DNA of 64,000 bases from Streptomyces wuyuanensis (GTDB lineage Bacteria; Actinomycetota; Actinomycetes; Streptomycetales; Streptomycetaceae), in NCBI RefSeq assembly GCF_900103455.1, contig NZ_FNHI01000028.1, positions 62,001-126,000 on the forward strand. The letters are read 5' to 3'. Shown here one piece after another: positions 23,650 to 31,258 of the stretch (positions within the stretch are counted from its first letter, which is position 1; every line of letters begins with the position of its first letter). A program made the position numbers and the translations under genes. The notes beneath the pieces are model-generated. The model saw only the letters and a program-made list of their open reading frames with translations. It searched no databases and was not told the DNA's origin.

Positions 23650-23925
23650 TCACGGCCGCGGGCCCGAGCCCGGCTTCCGCTTGCCGTCCAGCTCGTCCCA
23701 CCACTCGTCGGACTGCGGGTCCCCGGACGGGTCGTCCCACCAGCGGTCCTCGGGGCCGCGCCGGTTCGCCACCACCGCCGCGAGCGGCGGGATCACCATG
23801 GCGACGACGCACATGCCGACGGCGACCGGTACCGACCAGAGGCGCACGAAGGCCCAGGCGGACACGAAGAGGACGAGACATCCGCCCATGAGCAGGAAGT
23901 AGGCGTGACGGCGCCGCGCGTACAT
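23650..23925 (-). CDS. DUF3099 small membrane protein
   Basis: A 91-residue protein with two membrane helices (AYFLLMGGCLVLFVSAWAF and VAVGMCVVAMVIPPLAAVVA) and an acidic, Trp-rich tail (EDRWWDDPSGDPQSDEWW). This combination of a YARRRHAYF start, two helices and WWD-type tail fits the DUF3099 family common in actinomycetes. No function is known. The ATG at 23925 is used. It overlaps nothing and follows the DUF1416 gene's upstream neighbours only loosely. Confidence 0.8.
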   Translation of the reverse strand: MYARRRHAYFLLMGGCLVLFVSAWAFVRLWSVPVAVGMCVVAMVIPPLAAVVANRRGPEDRWWDDPSGDPQSDEWWDELDGKRKPGSGPRP

Positions 23926-24038
23926 GCCTCCAGCGTAGGACGCGCCGCCGACGACGGCACGAAGGGCCGCACCCACGTCCAGGAAAGCGTCCAACCCCCT
24001 GGGGTGCGGCCCTTCGGCCGGTTCGGTCCGCGCTCGCG

Positions 24039-24326
24039 TCAGACGGCGATGGCGACCTCGGAGAGACCACCCGTCTGCGCGACGACCGTACGGTCCGCCG
24101 TGGCACCGGGGACCAGGGCGCGCACGGTCCACGTCCCCTCGGCCGCGTAGAAGCGGAACTGTCCGGTCGCCGAGGTCGGGACCTCGGCGGTGAACTCGCC
24201 GGTCGAGTCCAGCAGACGCACGTAGCCGGTGACCGGCTCGCCGTCGCGGGTCACCTGACCCTGGATGGTGGTCTCACCGGGCTTGATCGTCGAGGCGTCG
24301 GGGCCGCCGGCCTTCGCTCCACACAT
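24039..24326 (-). CDS. DUF1416 protein of the sulfurtransferase operon
   Basis: A 95-residue protein. It begins MCGAKAGGPDAS, with a Cys at position 2, and is otherwise an all-beta, transthyretin-like domain (TTIQGQVTRDGEPVTGYVRLLD, GQFRFYAAEGTWTVRAL). In actinomycetes, DUF1416 genes almost always sit beside a thiosulfate sulfurtransferase, as here (40 bp downstream of it, same strand). The N-terminal Cys suggests a sulfur carrier or partner of the sulfurtransferase; this is inference from linkage. Confidence 0.9.
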   Translation of the reverse strand: MCGAKAGGPDASTIKPGETTIQGQVTRDGEPVTGYVRLLDSTGEFTAEVPTSATGQFRFYAAEGTWTVRALVPGATADRTVVAQTGGLSEVAIAV

Positions 24327-24366
24327 GCTCTATGTCCTTAAGGTCGAGGGGTCCGGAGGTCCGGGC

Positions 24367-25212
24367 TTACTTGTTCGCGCCGAGCTCGATCGGCACGCCG
24401 ACGAGGGAGCCGTACTCGGTCCACGAGCCGTCGTAGTTCTTGACGTTGCCGACACCGAGCAGCTCGTGCAGGACGAACCAGGTCAGCGCGGAACGCTCAC
24501 CGATGCGGCAGTAGGCGATGGTGTCCTTCGCCAGGTCGACCTGCTCCTCCTCGTAGAGGGCCTTGAGCTCGTCGTCCGACTTGAAGGTGCCGTCGTCGTT
24601 GGCGTTCTTCGACCACGGGATGTTGCGGGCGCTCGGCACGTGGCCGGGGCGCTGCGACTGCTCCTGCGGCAGGTGGGCCGGGGCGAGCAGCTTGCCGCTG
24701 AACTCGTCGGGCGAACGGACGTCGACCAGGTTCTGGGCGCCGATGGCGGCGACGACGTCGTCGCGGAAGGCGCGGATGGACGTGTCCTGGGCCTTGGCCT
24801 TGTACTCGGTGGCCGGGCGCTGCGGGACCTCGGAGCCGTCGACGAGGTCGCGGGAGTCGAGCTCCCACTTCTTGCGGCCGCCGTCGAGGAGCTTCACGTC
24901 CTGGTGGCCGTAGAGCTTGAAGTACCAGTACGCGTAGGAAGCGAACCAGTTGTTGTTGCCGCCGTAGAGGACGACCGTGTCGTCGTTGGCGATCCCCTTC
25001 TCCGACAGCAGCTTCTCGAAGCCGGCCTGGTCCACGAAGTCACGGCGGACCGGGTCCTGGAGGTCCTTCTGCCAGTCGATCCGGACGGCGTTCTTGATGT
25101 GGTTCTTGTCGTAGGCCGAGGTGTCCTCGTCGACCTCGACGACGACGACCTTCGGGTCGTCCAGGCGGGCCTCGACCCAGTCGGCGTCTACCAGGACGTC
25201 GCTGCGGCTCAT
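24367..25212 (-). CDS. Thiosulfate sulfurtransferase (rhodanese, CysA/SseA type)
   Basis: A 281-residue two-domain rhodanese. The N-terminal inactive domain carries DTSAYDKNHIKNAVRIDW, where catalytic Cys is absent. The C-terminal active domain has LVDVRSPDEFSG and the loop YCRIGERS, with the persulfide-forming Cys, near residue 235. It transfers sulfur from thiosulfate to cyanide or a thiol acceptor. In streptomycetes the orthologue is often labelled cysA. The ATG is preceded by GGAGGAGAAA, a strong ribosome site. A cysteine-containing leader peptide lies 153 bp upstream and probably controls the operon by attenuation. Confidence 0.93.
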   Translation of the reverse strand: MSRSDVLVDADWVEARLDDPKVVVVEVDEDTSAYDKNHIKNAVRIDWQKDLQDPVRRDFVDQAGFEKLLSEKGIANDDTVVLYGGNNNWFASYAYWYFKLYGHQDVKLLDGGRKKWELDSRDLVDGSEVPQRPATEYKAKAQDTSIRAFRDDVVAAIGAQNLVDVRSPDEFSGKLLAPAHLPQEQSQRPGHVPSARNIPWSKNANDDGTFKSDDELKALYEEEQVDLAKDTIAYCRIGERSALTWFVLHELLGVGNVKNYDGSWTEYGSLVGVPIELGANK

Positions 25213-25365
25213 GCTGTTTCTCCTCCGGGGCAGTGTGCGGCGGGTGGTGCGCTGGGGTGACGCGCGGGGATGTGCGGGTACGCCGCAAGGGCGTCGGGCA
25301 CAAGGGTTGGCCCTGATCCGTGGCAGGTCAGAAGGCCCGGGGAATACGGAAGTCGACGCTTCCGC

Positions 25366-25446
25366 TCAGATGGCGCGACAGAGCATGGCGGCGACACGGC
25401 ACAGGTCGACTGCCCGCCGCTTCGTGAGATCCGCCTGTCGCTTCAT
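25366..25446 (-). CDS. 26-residue cysteine-containing leader peptide
   Basis: The small frame reads MKRQADLTKRRAVDLCRVAA, then MLCRAI and stop. The basic start, the VDLCRVA core and a second Cys near the end match the 'putative leader peptide' class seen in front of sulfur-assimilation genes in Streptomyces. Its ATG sits 7 bases after a -10 element, so the mRNA is probably leaderless. Ribosome stalling at the two Cys codons when cysteinyl-tRNA is scarce would be the signal for the downstream sulfurtransferase-DUF1416 genes. The mechanism is inferred by analogy. Confidence 0.8.
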   Translation of the reverse strand: MKRQADLTKRRAVDLCRVAAMLCRAI

Positions 25447-25453
25447 GGGTCCG

Positions 25454-25483
25454 ATCGTAGGGACGAGTCGGCGGCCATGTCAC
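25454..25483 (-). promoter_or_regulatory. Promoter of the leader peptide
   Basis: On the minus strand GTGACA (25483-25478) and TACGAT (25459-25454) are separated by 18 bp, and the leader ATG begins 8 bases beyond the -10. Transcription should start at or next to the A of the ATG, giving a leaderless mRNA. Confidence 0.55.
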
Positions 25484-25705
25484 CGGCGTGTCGCATTCTG
25501 ATACGCGATCGTCCGAATGGCGGGATGGATGCCCCGCCCGGAGCCCTTCCGCGGCACTGCCGGGGTCCGCCGCCACGACGGCATCTGCGGACCGGACATC
25601 ACCGTCTCAGCATCCGGCCACGGCACGTCCGGCGTCGCGGTGCCGGACGCGCGAGAATCCGCGTCACGGCGGCCCGTGCCGGCGGCGGCCGTGCGCGGGC
25701 GGGGC

Positions 25706-26410
25706 TCAGCCGGTCAGCGGAACGTTCGTGCCCGAGACGGTGATGACGAGGCCGTCCTCCTCCGCCTGCACCTTCTCAAGCTTCATCCCCTGCGGCAGCC
25801 CGCTGATCTTCCGGTCGAAGTCGGTCTTCTGCCGGATCAGATCCTCGAGCCGCGGGATGCCCTCACCCGGTACCTCGTCGGCCCGCACCCGGATCGTGTC
25901 GCCGTCGACGAGGCTGACGGTGGAGACAACGCTGCGGGAGATCGTGCGGCCGAGGACGTTGACCGAGCCGGTGACCTTCACCTTGCCGTTGCCGCCGTAG
26001 GCCGGCGTCACGTCCTCGTCGGACGCCTCGGCGAGATCGGCGTACGAGATGCGGGCGGTGCCGGTCGCGGTCGTGGCGGTGGCGCTGGAGAAGCCGGCGC
26101 CGAGGCGCACGTCGTGCAGGGCGGCCGAGAGCTCGGATATGACGACCCGGCGTCCGTTGGCGCTGGTCTCGATGCCCCGGAGGGTGACGTCGACGCGCTC
26201 GAGCTCCTTGCCGGCGACCTGGGTCAGGAACGGGAAGCCCGCGATCGACACCTCGGCCGCCCCGGACAGCCCCTGGCGCGCCTTGACCTTCTCGGCGGCC
26301 TCCGACTCGGCGTAGCCGAGCAGCAGCCGGTCGGCGGCGACGAAGAGTCCGCCGAGGATCACCGCGGTGATCAGCAGTATTCGCAGTGCGCGCACGCCTG
26401 GTTCTCCCAC
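25706..26410 (-). CDS. LmeA-like DUF2993 exported lipid-binding protein
   Basis: A 234-residue protein with an N-terminal signal anchor (RILLITAVILGGLFVAADRLLLGY). An exported DUF2993 domain follows, with the characteristic VSIAGFPFLTQVAGKELERVDV near residues 55-75 and repeated beta/alpha elements to the end. The mycobacterial member LmeA is a periplasmic phospholipid-binding protein needed for lipomannan elongation. In Streptomyces a similar role at the outer leaflet of the membrane is plausible. ATG at 26410; a GTG five codons on (VRALRIL) is an alternative. It is followed 85 bp on by the next gene upstream, same strand. Confidence 0.85.
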   Translation of the reverse strand: MGEPGVRALRILLITAVILGGLFVAADRLLLGYAESEAAEKVKARQGLSGAAEVSIAGFPFLTQVAGKELERVDVTLRGIETSANGRRVVISELSAALHDVRLGAGFSSATATTATGTARISYADLAEASDEDVTPAYGGNGKVKVTGSVNVLGRTISRSVVSTVSLVDGDTIRVRADEVPGEGIPRLEDLIRQKTDFDRKISGLPQGMKLEKVQAEEDGLVITVSGTNVPLTG

Positions 26411-26495
26411 CCCTGTCGCCGCCCCGGACGGAAGCGGACTGAATGATCGACGTACCGCGGCACGCCATTGGTTCCCGTCCGGCCGGGGCGGGTCC

Positions 26496-27683
26496 TCACC
26501 CGAGCGCGCGGCCGAGCAGGTAGACGATCGGCGCCGCGGCGGTGAGCGGCAGCGCTACACCGGCCGTCATGTGCACGAAGCGGGACGGGTAGTCGTAACT
26601 GGCCACCCGCAGGCCGACGAGCGCGCAGACGCCCGCCCCGAGGGCCGGCAGCGCGGCCTGCGCACCGGCTCCGGTGACCGCGCCCGCCGCGATCCCGGCA
26701 CCCGCCGCGGCCAGCAGGGCCACCGTCACCGAGGCGGCGCCGGGGAGCGGGAGCGCCCGGGCCAGTGCCGCGACGGCGACCGCCGCTCCGCCGGCCGCGA
26801 CCGCGTCCGGGGCTGCGGCGAGGAACCCGGCGGCGACGATCGTCAGCGCGGCCGAGGCGATCGTCGCCATGAGCCCGTACATCCGCTCGTCCGCGGCCGC
26901 GTGGCTGCGCAGCTGCAGCACGAGCGTGAGGAGGACCCAGACGCCGAGGGTGCCGACGATCGCGGCCGGGGCGTGCTCCCGCCCCGCGGCCAGCAGCACG
27001 GCGTCGGCGGCCAGACCGCCGGCGAAGGCGAGTGCGATGCCCTGGCGGGCGGGCCACATGCCGTTCAGCCGGAACCAGCCGGCCGCGGTCAGGCCCTGCA
27101 GCGCGATCAGCGGGACCAGCAGCAGGTACGGGGACACCCCGGCGGTCGTCGCGAGCAGCAGACCGGTGACGGCCGTGAGCCCGGCGGGCTGCATCCCGGG
27201 CGGGATGATCGGCGACCGGCCCTCGGCGCGGGCGCGCTGGGCGTCGGTGATGCGGGCGTTGCCCATGGTGGTGGGCGCGCCGTACGCCGGCTCGGCACCG
27301 GCGGGGGACCCGGCCGGGGCGGACGGTTCGGCGGCCGGGCCGTACGCGGCGCCCTGCGGCCCGTACGCCACGGGCGCACCGGGCGCCGGGGCCGCGGCGG
27401 GGCCGGCGGGAACCGGGCCGGTCGCACCGGGAACGGCCGGCGCCTCCGGCGGCAGCGGGTACGCCGCCGGCGCCGCGCCCACCGGCGGCAGGTACGCGGT
27501 GTCCGCGGCGGCCTGGGGGTACTGGGTGCCCTGCGGATACGGCGCGGGCTGTGCGGGCTCGACCACCGGCTGGTACTGCGTGTCCCAGGTCTGCCCCTCC
27601 CACGTCTGGGTGACGTTGGGGTCCGGCGGGTTCTGCGCGTAGGGGTCGTGCGCGCCGTACGGATACTGCTGATCGCTGCTCAT
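26496..27683 (-). CDS. Pro/Ala/Gln-rich multi-pass membrane protein
   Basis: A 395-residue protein. About 160 residues at the N-terminus are low complexity (YPYGAHDPYAQNPPDPN, then Pro/Ala/Gly runs) and presumably cytosolic. They are followed by about ten hydrophobic helices (for example LTAVTGLLLATTAGVSPYLL and GLMATIASAALTIVAAGFLAAA). No transporter or enzyme motif is visible. It starts 10 bp downstream of the MoaD-like gene on the same strand, so both may be cotranscribed. I do not recognise the family. Confidence 0.75.
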   Translation of the reverse strand: MSSDQQYPYGAHDPYAQNPPDPNVTQTWEGQTWDTQYQPVVEPAQPAPYPQGTQYPQAAADTAYLPPVGAAPAAYPLPPEAPAVPGATGPVPAGPAAAPAPGAPVAYGPQGAAYGPAAEPSAPAGSPAGAEPAYGAPTTMGNARITDAQRARAEGRSPIIPPGMQPAGLTAVTGLLLATTAGVSPYLLLVPLIALQGLTAAGWFRLNGMWPARQGIALAFAGGLAADAVLLAAGREHAPAAIVGTLGVWVLLTLVLQLRSHAAADERMYGLMATIASAALTIVAAGFLAAAPDAVAAGGAAVAVAALARALPLPGAASVTVALLAAAGAGIAAGAVTGAGAQAALPALGAGVCALVGLRVASYDYPSRFVHMTAGVALPLTAAAPIVYLLGRALG

Positions 27684-27693
27684 GCTGTGCGGT

Positions 27694-27948
27694 TCACCCT
27701 CCTGCGAACGGCGGGAGCACCTCGACCGTGCCGCCCTCGGCCAGCCGTACGGTCTCATGCCCGCGGGTCCCCACGGGCGCGCCGTCGACGAGGAAGGAAC
27801 ACCGCTGGAGCACGTGGACGAGTTCGCCCGGGTGCCTCTCGCGGACGGCGTCCAGCGCCTCGGCCAGGTTCTCCGCGGCGTACGGCTCCTCGGCCACACC
27901 AGCGGCGGCCTTGGCCGCGGCCCAGTAGCGGATGGTCCCCGCTGCCAT
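27694..27948 (-). CDS. MoaD/ThiS-family sulfur-carrier protein
   Basis: An 84-residue ubiquitin-like protein with the beta-grasp pattern (GTIRYWAAAKAAAGV, RCSFLVDGAPVG, GGTVEVLPPFAGG). It ends in Gly-Gly, the residues that become a thiocarboxylate. MoaD-like carriers deliver sulfur in molybdopterin or related cofactor synthesis. No moaE or thiG is nearby, so the pathway is open. The ATG at 27948 (MAAGTIRYW) is chosen over a longer frame. It lies 42 bp after the alpha/beta hydrolase and just before the membrane-protein gene, all minus strand. Confidence 0.9.
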   Translation of the reverse strand: MAAGTIRYWAAAKAAAGVAEEPYAAENLAEALDAVRERHPGELVHVLQRCSFLVDGAPVGTRGHETVRLAEGGTVEVLPPFAGG

Positions 27949-27990
27949 CGCGGCACTCCTCTCTCCGGCTCGTCGACTGTCCATCATGGG

Positions 27991-28947
27991 CTATGCGCGG
28001 ACGAGCCAGTCCGCGAGGCGCCCCAGGAGCGCGTCGTCCGCCGCGTTCTCCGCGTGCCCCATGCCCGGTTGCAGCCACAGCTCGGACGGTCCGGCCGCGG
28101 CCAGCATCCGGGGGTGGTCCAGCGGGAAGTAGGCGTCGCGGTCGCCGTGGACGATCAGCAGCGGGGTCGGGGCGATCAGCGGCACGGCCTCCACCGGGGA
28201 GAGCGGAACCGGGCTCCAGTCCTCGGGATGGATCCGGGTGCGCAGGCCGTAGCGCCCGACGAGGCGTCCCGCCGGCCGGGTGATCACCCAGTGGACCCGG
28301 CGCATCGGCGCCGTGCCCCGGTAGTACCAGCGGGCGGGCGCGCTCACGGCCGCCACGGCGTCGGTGCGGCCCTCCGGTGCGTCCGCGGCGAGCCAGGGCT
28401 CGCGCGCGTCACCGCGCGGATGCTCCCGCCCGTCACCCGCCCGCCCGGCGTCCGTGTCGGCCACGGCGCGCTCCCGGGCGCGTCCGGCGTACGCCGCTCC
28501 GTACAGCGCCGCGTGCCGCAGCACCACCGAGCCGCCCATCGAGAAGCCGACCGTGACGACGCGCCGGTGCCCCAGGGACCGCGCCCACGCGACCGCCGCG
28601 GCCAGGTCCAGCACCTCCCGGTCGCCGACGGTCGAATGCCCGCCGGACCGGCCGTGTCCGCGGAACGAGAAGGTGACGACGGCGGCGCGGCCGGCGAGGA
28701 CCCGAGCCGCCCGGCGCACCGCCGGACGGTCCACCGAGCCGGTGAATCCGTGCGCGACGACGATCGCCGTTCCGCCGTCCACGGCAGTGGTCGCGCTCCC
28801 GGAGGCACTCCCGGACCGGGCCGTGCAGGGCTGGTGGAGGGCCTCCAGGAGCACCCCGTCGGCGGTCCTCAGCGTTGCGCGCAGAAGACCCGGGGTGATC
28901 GAGGAAACATCCACACTGTGAAATCGGCCCTCCGACCCGGAACTCAT
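27991..28947 (-). CDS. Alpha/beta hydrolase
   Basis: A 318-residue alpha/beta-fold hydrolase. The oxyanion region is IVVAHGFTGSVDRPAV and FSFRGHGRSGGHS. The nucleophile elbow is VGFSMGGSV (Ser of GxSxG). A catalytic Asp candidate lies in LLIVHGDRDAYFPLDHPR and the His in GMGHAENAADD. The order and spacing fit a serine esterase or lipase-like enzyme. A ~50-residue Arg/Asp/Gly-rich insert (RAREHADTDAGRAGD-like region, residues ~165-210) is unusual. Substrate unknown. Divergent from glnR. Confidence 0.88.
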   Translation of the reverse strand: MSSGSEGRFHSVDVSSITPGLLRATLRTADGVLLEALHQPCTARSGSASGSATTAVDGGTAIVVAHGFTGSVDRPAVRRAARVLAGRAAVVTFSFRGHGRSGGHSTVGDREVLDLAAAVAWARSLGHRRVVTVGFSMGGSVVLRHAALYGAAYAGRARERAVADTDAGRAGDGREHPRGDAREPWLAADAPEGRTDAVAAVSAPARWYYRGTAPMRRVHWVITRPAGRLVGRYGLRTRIHPEDWSPVPLSPVEAVPLIAPTPLLIVHGDRDAYFPLDHPRMLAAAGPSELWLQPGMGHAENAADDALLGRLADWLVRA

Positions 28948-28969
28948 GTGGGCTATTCTGCTTGGCAGA

Positions 28970-29001
28970 GGATCCGGGCGACGCAGCCCCCGGGTCCTTT
29001 T
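28970..29001 (+). terminator. Terminator-like hairpin in the glnR upstream region
   Basis: GGATCCGGG (28970-28978) pairs with CCCGGGTCC (28989-28997) in a 9-bp stem with a 10-base loop. It is followed by TTTTGTG, giving an intrinsic terminator pointing towards glnR. A TATTCT element ends just upstream (28954-28959), so a very short transcript or an attenuated leader of glnR is possible. Confidence 0.5.
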
Positions 29002-29234
29002 GTGTTTCCAGGCCGTTGTTACAGACAGGTGAACGAAACGATCGCGGAACCCCGGGGCGCGGGGGCCGCGGCCGGGCAAGAAGCAGTTGCCGCACACTCC
29101 CCCACCGCCTCCGGGCGTGGGAGGGGCCCCCTCTCGCAGGGACGAGGAGGAACCGACGTTATGGGCGAGCGAACCGTGCACGACCGAAAAACGACGACCC
29201 GGGCAGGGGAATCGGCCGGGGCGGGTGGGGCGCG

Positions 29235-30038
29235 ATGAGTTCTCTGCTGCTCCTCACCAACGCCCTCCAGCCGTCGACGGAGGTGCTTCCCGCTCTCGGC
29301 CTGCTCCTCCACAACGTACGCGTGGCCCCGGCGGAGGGCCCGGCCCTCGTCGACACCCCGGGCGCCGACGTGATCCTGGTCGACGGCCGGCGCGACCTCC
29401 CCCAGGTGCGCAGCCTCTGCCAGCTGCTCCGCTCCACCGGGCCCGGCTGCCCGCTCGTGCTCGTCGTCACCGAGGGCGGCCTCGCGGCCGTCACCGCCGA
29501 CTGGGGCATCGACGACGTGCTGCTGGACACCGCCGGTCCCGCCGAGGTCGAGGCCCGGCTCCGGCTGGCGATGGGCCGCCAGCAGCTCACCGCCGACGAC
29601 TCCCCCATGGAGATCCGCAACGGTGATCTCTCGGTCGACGAGGCGACGTACAGCGCGAAGCTGAAGGGGCGGGTCCTGGACCTGACCTTCAAGGAGTTCG
29701 AACTGCTGAAGTACCTGGCCCAGCACCCCGGCCGGGTCTTCACCAGGGCCCAGCTCCTCCAGGAGGTCTGGGGCTACGACTACTTCGGCGGGACCCGCAC
29801 GGTCGACGTCCACGTGCGGCGGCTGCGCGCCAAGCTCGGCCCCGAGCACGAGTCCCTGATCGGGACCGTGCGCAACGTGGGCTACCGCTTCGTCACCCCG
29901 GAGAAGGCCGAGCGCGCGTCGGAGGAGACGGCCGCGGCGAAGGCGAAGAAGGCGTCCGCCGCGTCCTCCGCGTCCTCCGCCCCGGCAGCGGACGCGGCCG
30001 AGGACGTCGAGGCCGCCGTACGCCCTGCCCAGAGGTAG
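29235..30038 (+). CDS. glnR: GlnR, global nitrogen regulator
   Basis: A 267-residue OmpR-type protein that matches Streptomyces GlnR. The receiver-like domain starts MSSLLLLTNALQPSTEVLPA and keeps the structural Asp50 (ILVDGRRD), but lacks a normal acidic phosphorylation pocket. The C-terminal winged helix (LTFKEFELLKYLAQHPGRVF, TRTVDVHVRRLRAKL) binds GTnAC-n6-GAAAC sites. It controls glutamine synthetases, ammonium transport and nitrate or urea genes. An Ala/Ser/Lys-rich tail follows. No kinase partner is adjacent. The ATG at 29235 follows GGTGGGG; longer upstream frames are not credible. Confidence 0.96.
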   Translation: MSSLLLLTNALQPSTEVLPALGLLLHNVRVAPAEGPALVDTPGADVILVDGRRDLPQVRSLCQLLRSTGPGCPLVLVVTEGGLAAVTADWGIDDVLLDTAGPAEVEARLRLAMGRQQLTADDSPMEIRNGDLSVDEATYSAKLKGRVLDLTFKEFELLKYLAQHPGRVFTRAQLLQEVWGYDYFGGTRTVDVHVRRLRAKLGPEHESLIGTVRNVGYRFVTPEKAERASEETAAAKAKKASAASSASSAPAADAAEDVEAAVRPAQR

Positions 30039-30061
30039 GTCACCACGCGTAGACTGCGCGC

Positions 30062-31087
30062 GTGGCCAAGGTGACGCGGGACGATGTGGCGCGACTGGCG
30101 GGTACTTCGACCGCTGTCGTCAGCTACGTCATCAACAACGGACCCCGGCCGGTCGCCCCGGCCACGCGCGAGCGCGTACTCGCCGCGATCAAGGAGCTGG
30201 GCTACCGGCCCGACCGGGTCGCGCAGGCGATGGCCTCGCGGCGCACCGACCTCATAGGCATGATCGTCCCGGACGCCCGGCAGCCGTTCTTCGCGGAGAT
30301 GGCGCACGCGGTCGAACGTGCCGCGGCCGACCGCGGCAAGATGGTCCTGGTCGGCAACTCGGACTACCGCGACGAGCGCGAGGTCCACTACCTGCGGGCC
30401 TTTCTCGGCATGCGGGTCGCCGGCCTGATCCTGGTCAGCCAGGGACCGAGCGAGCGGGCCGCGGCGGAGATCGAGGCCTGGGACGCCAGGGTCGTGCTGC
30501 TCCACGAGCGCCCCGAGGCGATCGACGACGTCGCCGTCGTCACGGACGACATCGGCGGCGCCCAGCTCGCGACGCGGCACCTGCTGGAGCACGGTCACCC
30601 GTACGTGGCGTGCCTCGGCGGGGTCGAGGAGACCCCGGCGGTGGGCGACCCGGTGGCCGACCACGTCGAGGGCTGGCGGCGCGCGATGCTGGAGTCCGGG
30701 CGCTCCACGGAGGGCCGGCTGTTCTCGGCGCCGTACAACCGCTACGACGCCTATCGCGTGGCCCTGGAGCTCCTGTCCGGCCCCGACCGGCCGCCGGCGA
30801 TCTTCTGCGCGACGGACGACCAGGCGATCGGTGTGCTGCGGGCGGCCCGCGAGCTGCGGATCGACGTGCCCGGCGAACTGGCGGTGGCGGGCTTCGACGA
30901 CGTCAAGGAAGCCGCGCTGACCGATCCGCCGCTGACGACGATCGCCTCCGACCGGCCCGCGATGGCACGTGCGGCGGTGGACCTGGTGCTGGACGACGGT
31001 CTGCGGGTGGTCGGATCACGGCGGGAGCGAGTCAAGCAGTTCCCCTCGGCCCTGATCGTGCGCCGCTCCTGCGGCTGCGGCGGCTGA
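30062..31087 (+). CDS. LacI family transcriptional regulator
   Basis: A 341-residue LacI/GalR regulator. The N-terminal HTH (VTRDDVARLAGTSTAVVSYV, with the hinge helix around RPDRVAQAMASRR) is followed by a periplasmic-binding-protein-like ligand domain to the end (for example IIGMIVPDARQPFFAEM, GGVEETPAVGDPVADH, FCATDDQAIGVLRAARELRIDVP). The effector would be a sugar or nucleoside; no sugar operon is adjacent. The last residues include a Cys pair (RRSCGCGG). GTG at 30062, 23 bp after glnR, so it may be in the same transcript. Confidence 0.92.
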   Translation: MAKVTRDDVARLAGTSTAVVSYVINNGPRPVAPATRERVLAAIKELGYRPDRVAQAMASRRTDLIGMIVPDARQPFFAEMAHAVERAAADRGKMVLVGNSDYRDEREVHYLRAFLGMRVAGLILVSQGPSERAAAEIEAWDARVVLLHERPEAIDDVAVVTDDIGGAQLATRHLLEHGHPYVACLGGVEETPAVGDPVADHVEGWRRAMLESGRSTEGRLFSAPYNRYDAYRVALELLSGPDRPPAIFCATDDQAIGVLRAARELRIDVPGELAVAGFDDVKEAALTDPPLTTIASDRPAMARAAVDLVLDDGLRVVGSRRERVKQFPSALIVRRSCGCGG

Positions 31088-31208
31088 CCGGATCCCACGG
31101 CGGGGGCCGCCCCGGCGCGAGCGCGGTCCCGGCATCCGGTCACGGGCCTGCTTCCCGTCCCCGGTCGGCGGCTTCCTTATATGGGGCATACAGGCTTCTG
31201 TCGGGCTT

Positions 31209-31235
31209 CTCAGGGCTCCCTCAGCGCACTCTCAT
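31209..31235. promoter_or_regulatory. Triple CTCA(G/T) direct repeat with 11-bp phasing
   Basis: CTCAG at 31209, CTCAG at 31220 and CTCAT at 31231 are spaced by exactly 11 bp, one helical turn, just before the htrA-like start. OmpR-type regulators bind such phased direct repeats, and an OmpR-type regulator is encoded immediately downstream. Confidence 0.5.
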
Positions 31236-31258
31236 GTACGGGCCCGAGAGTCGTCACC

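Noticed and set aside
26367..28283. A 638-codon plus-strand frame opposite the Pro/Ala-rich membrane protein and MoaD-like genes
   Set aside because: Arg/Gly-rich shadow translation with no family features. The minus-strand genes have ribosome sites, helices and a Gly-Gly sulfur-carrier end.
29024..29046. Possible GlnR box (GTTAC and GAAAC words) before glnR
   Set aside because: The spacing is 12 bases, not the usual 6, so autoregulation is not supported by the sequence.
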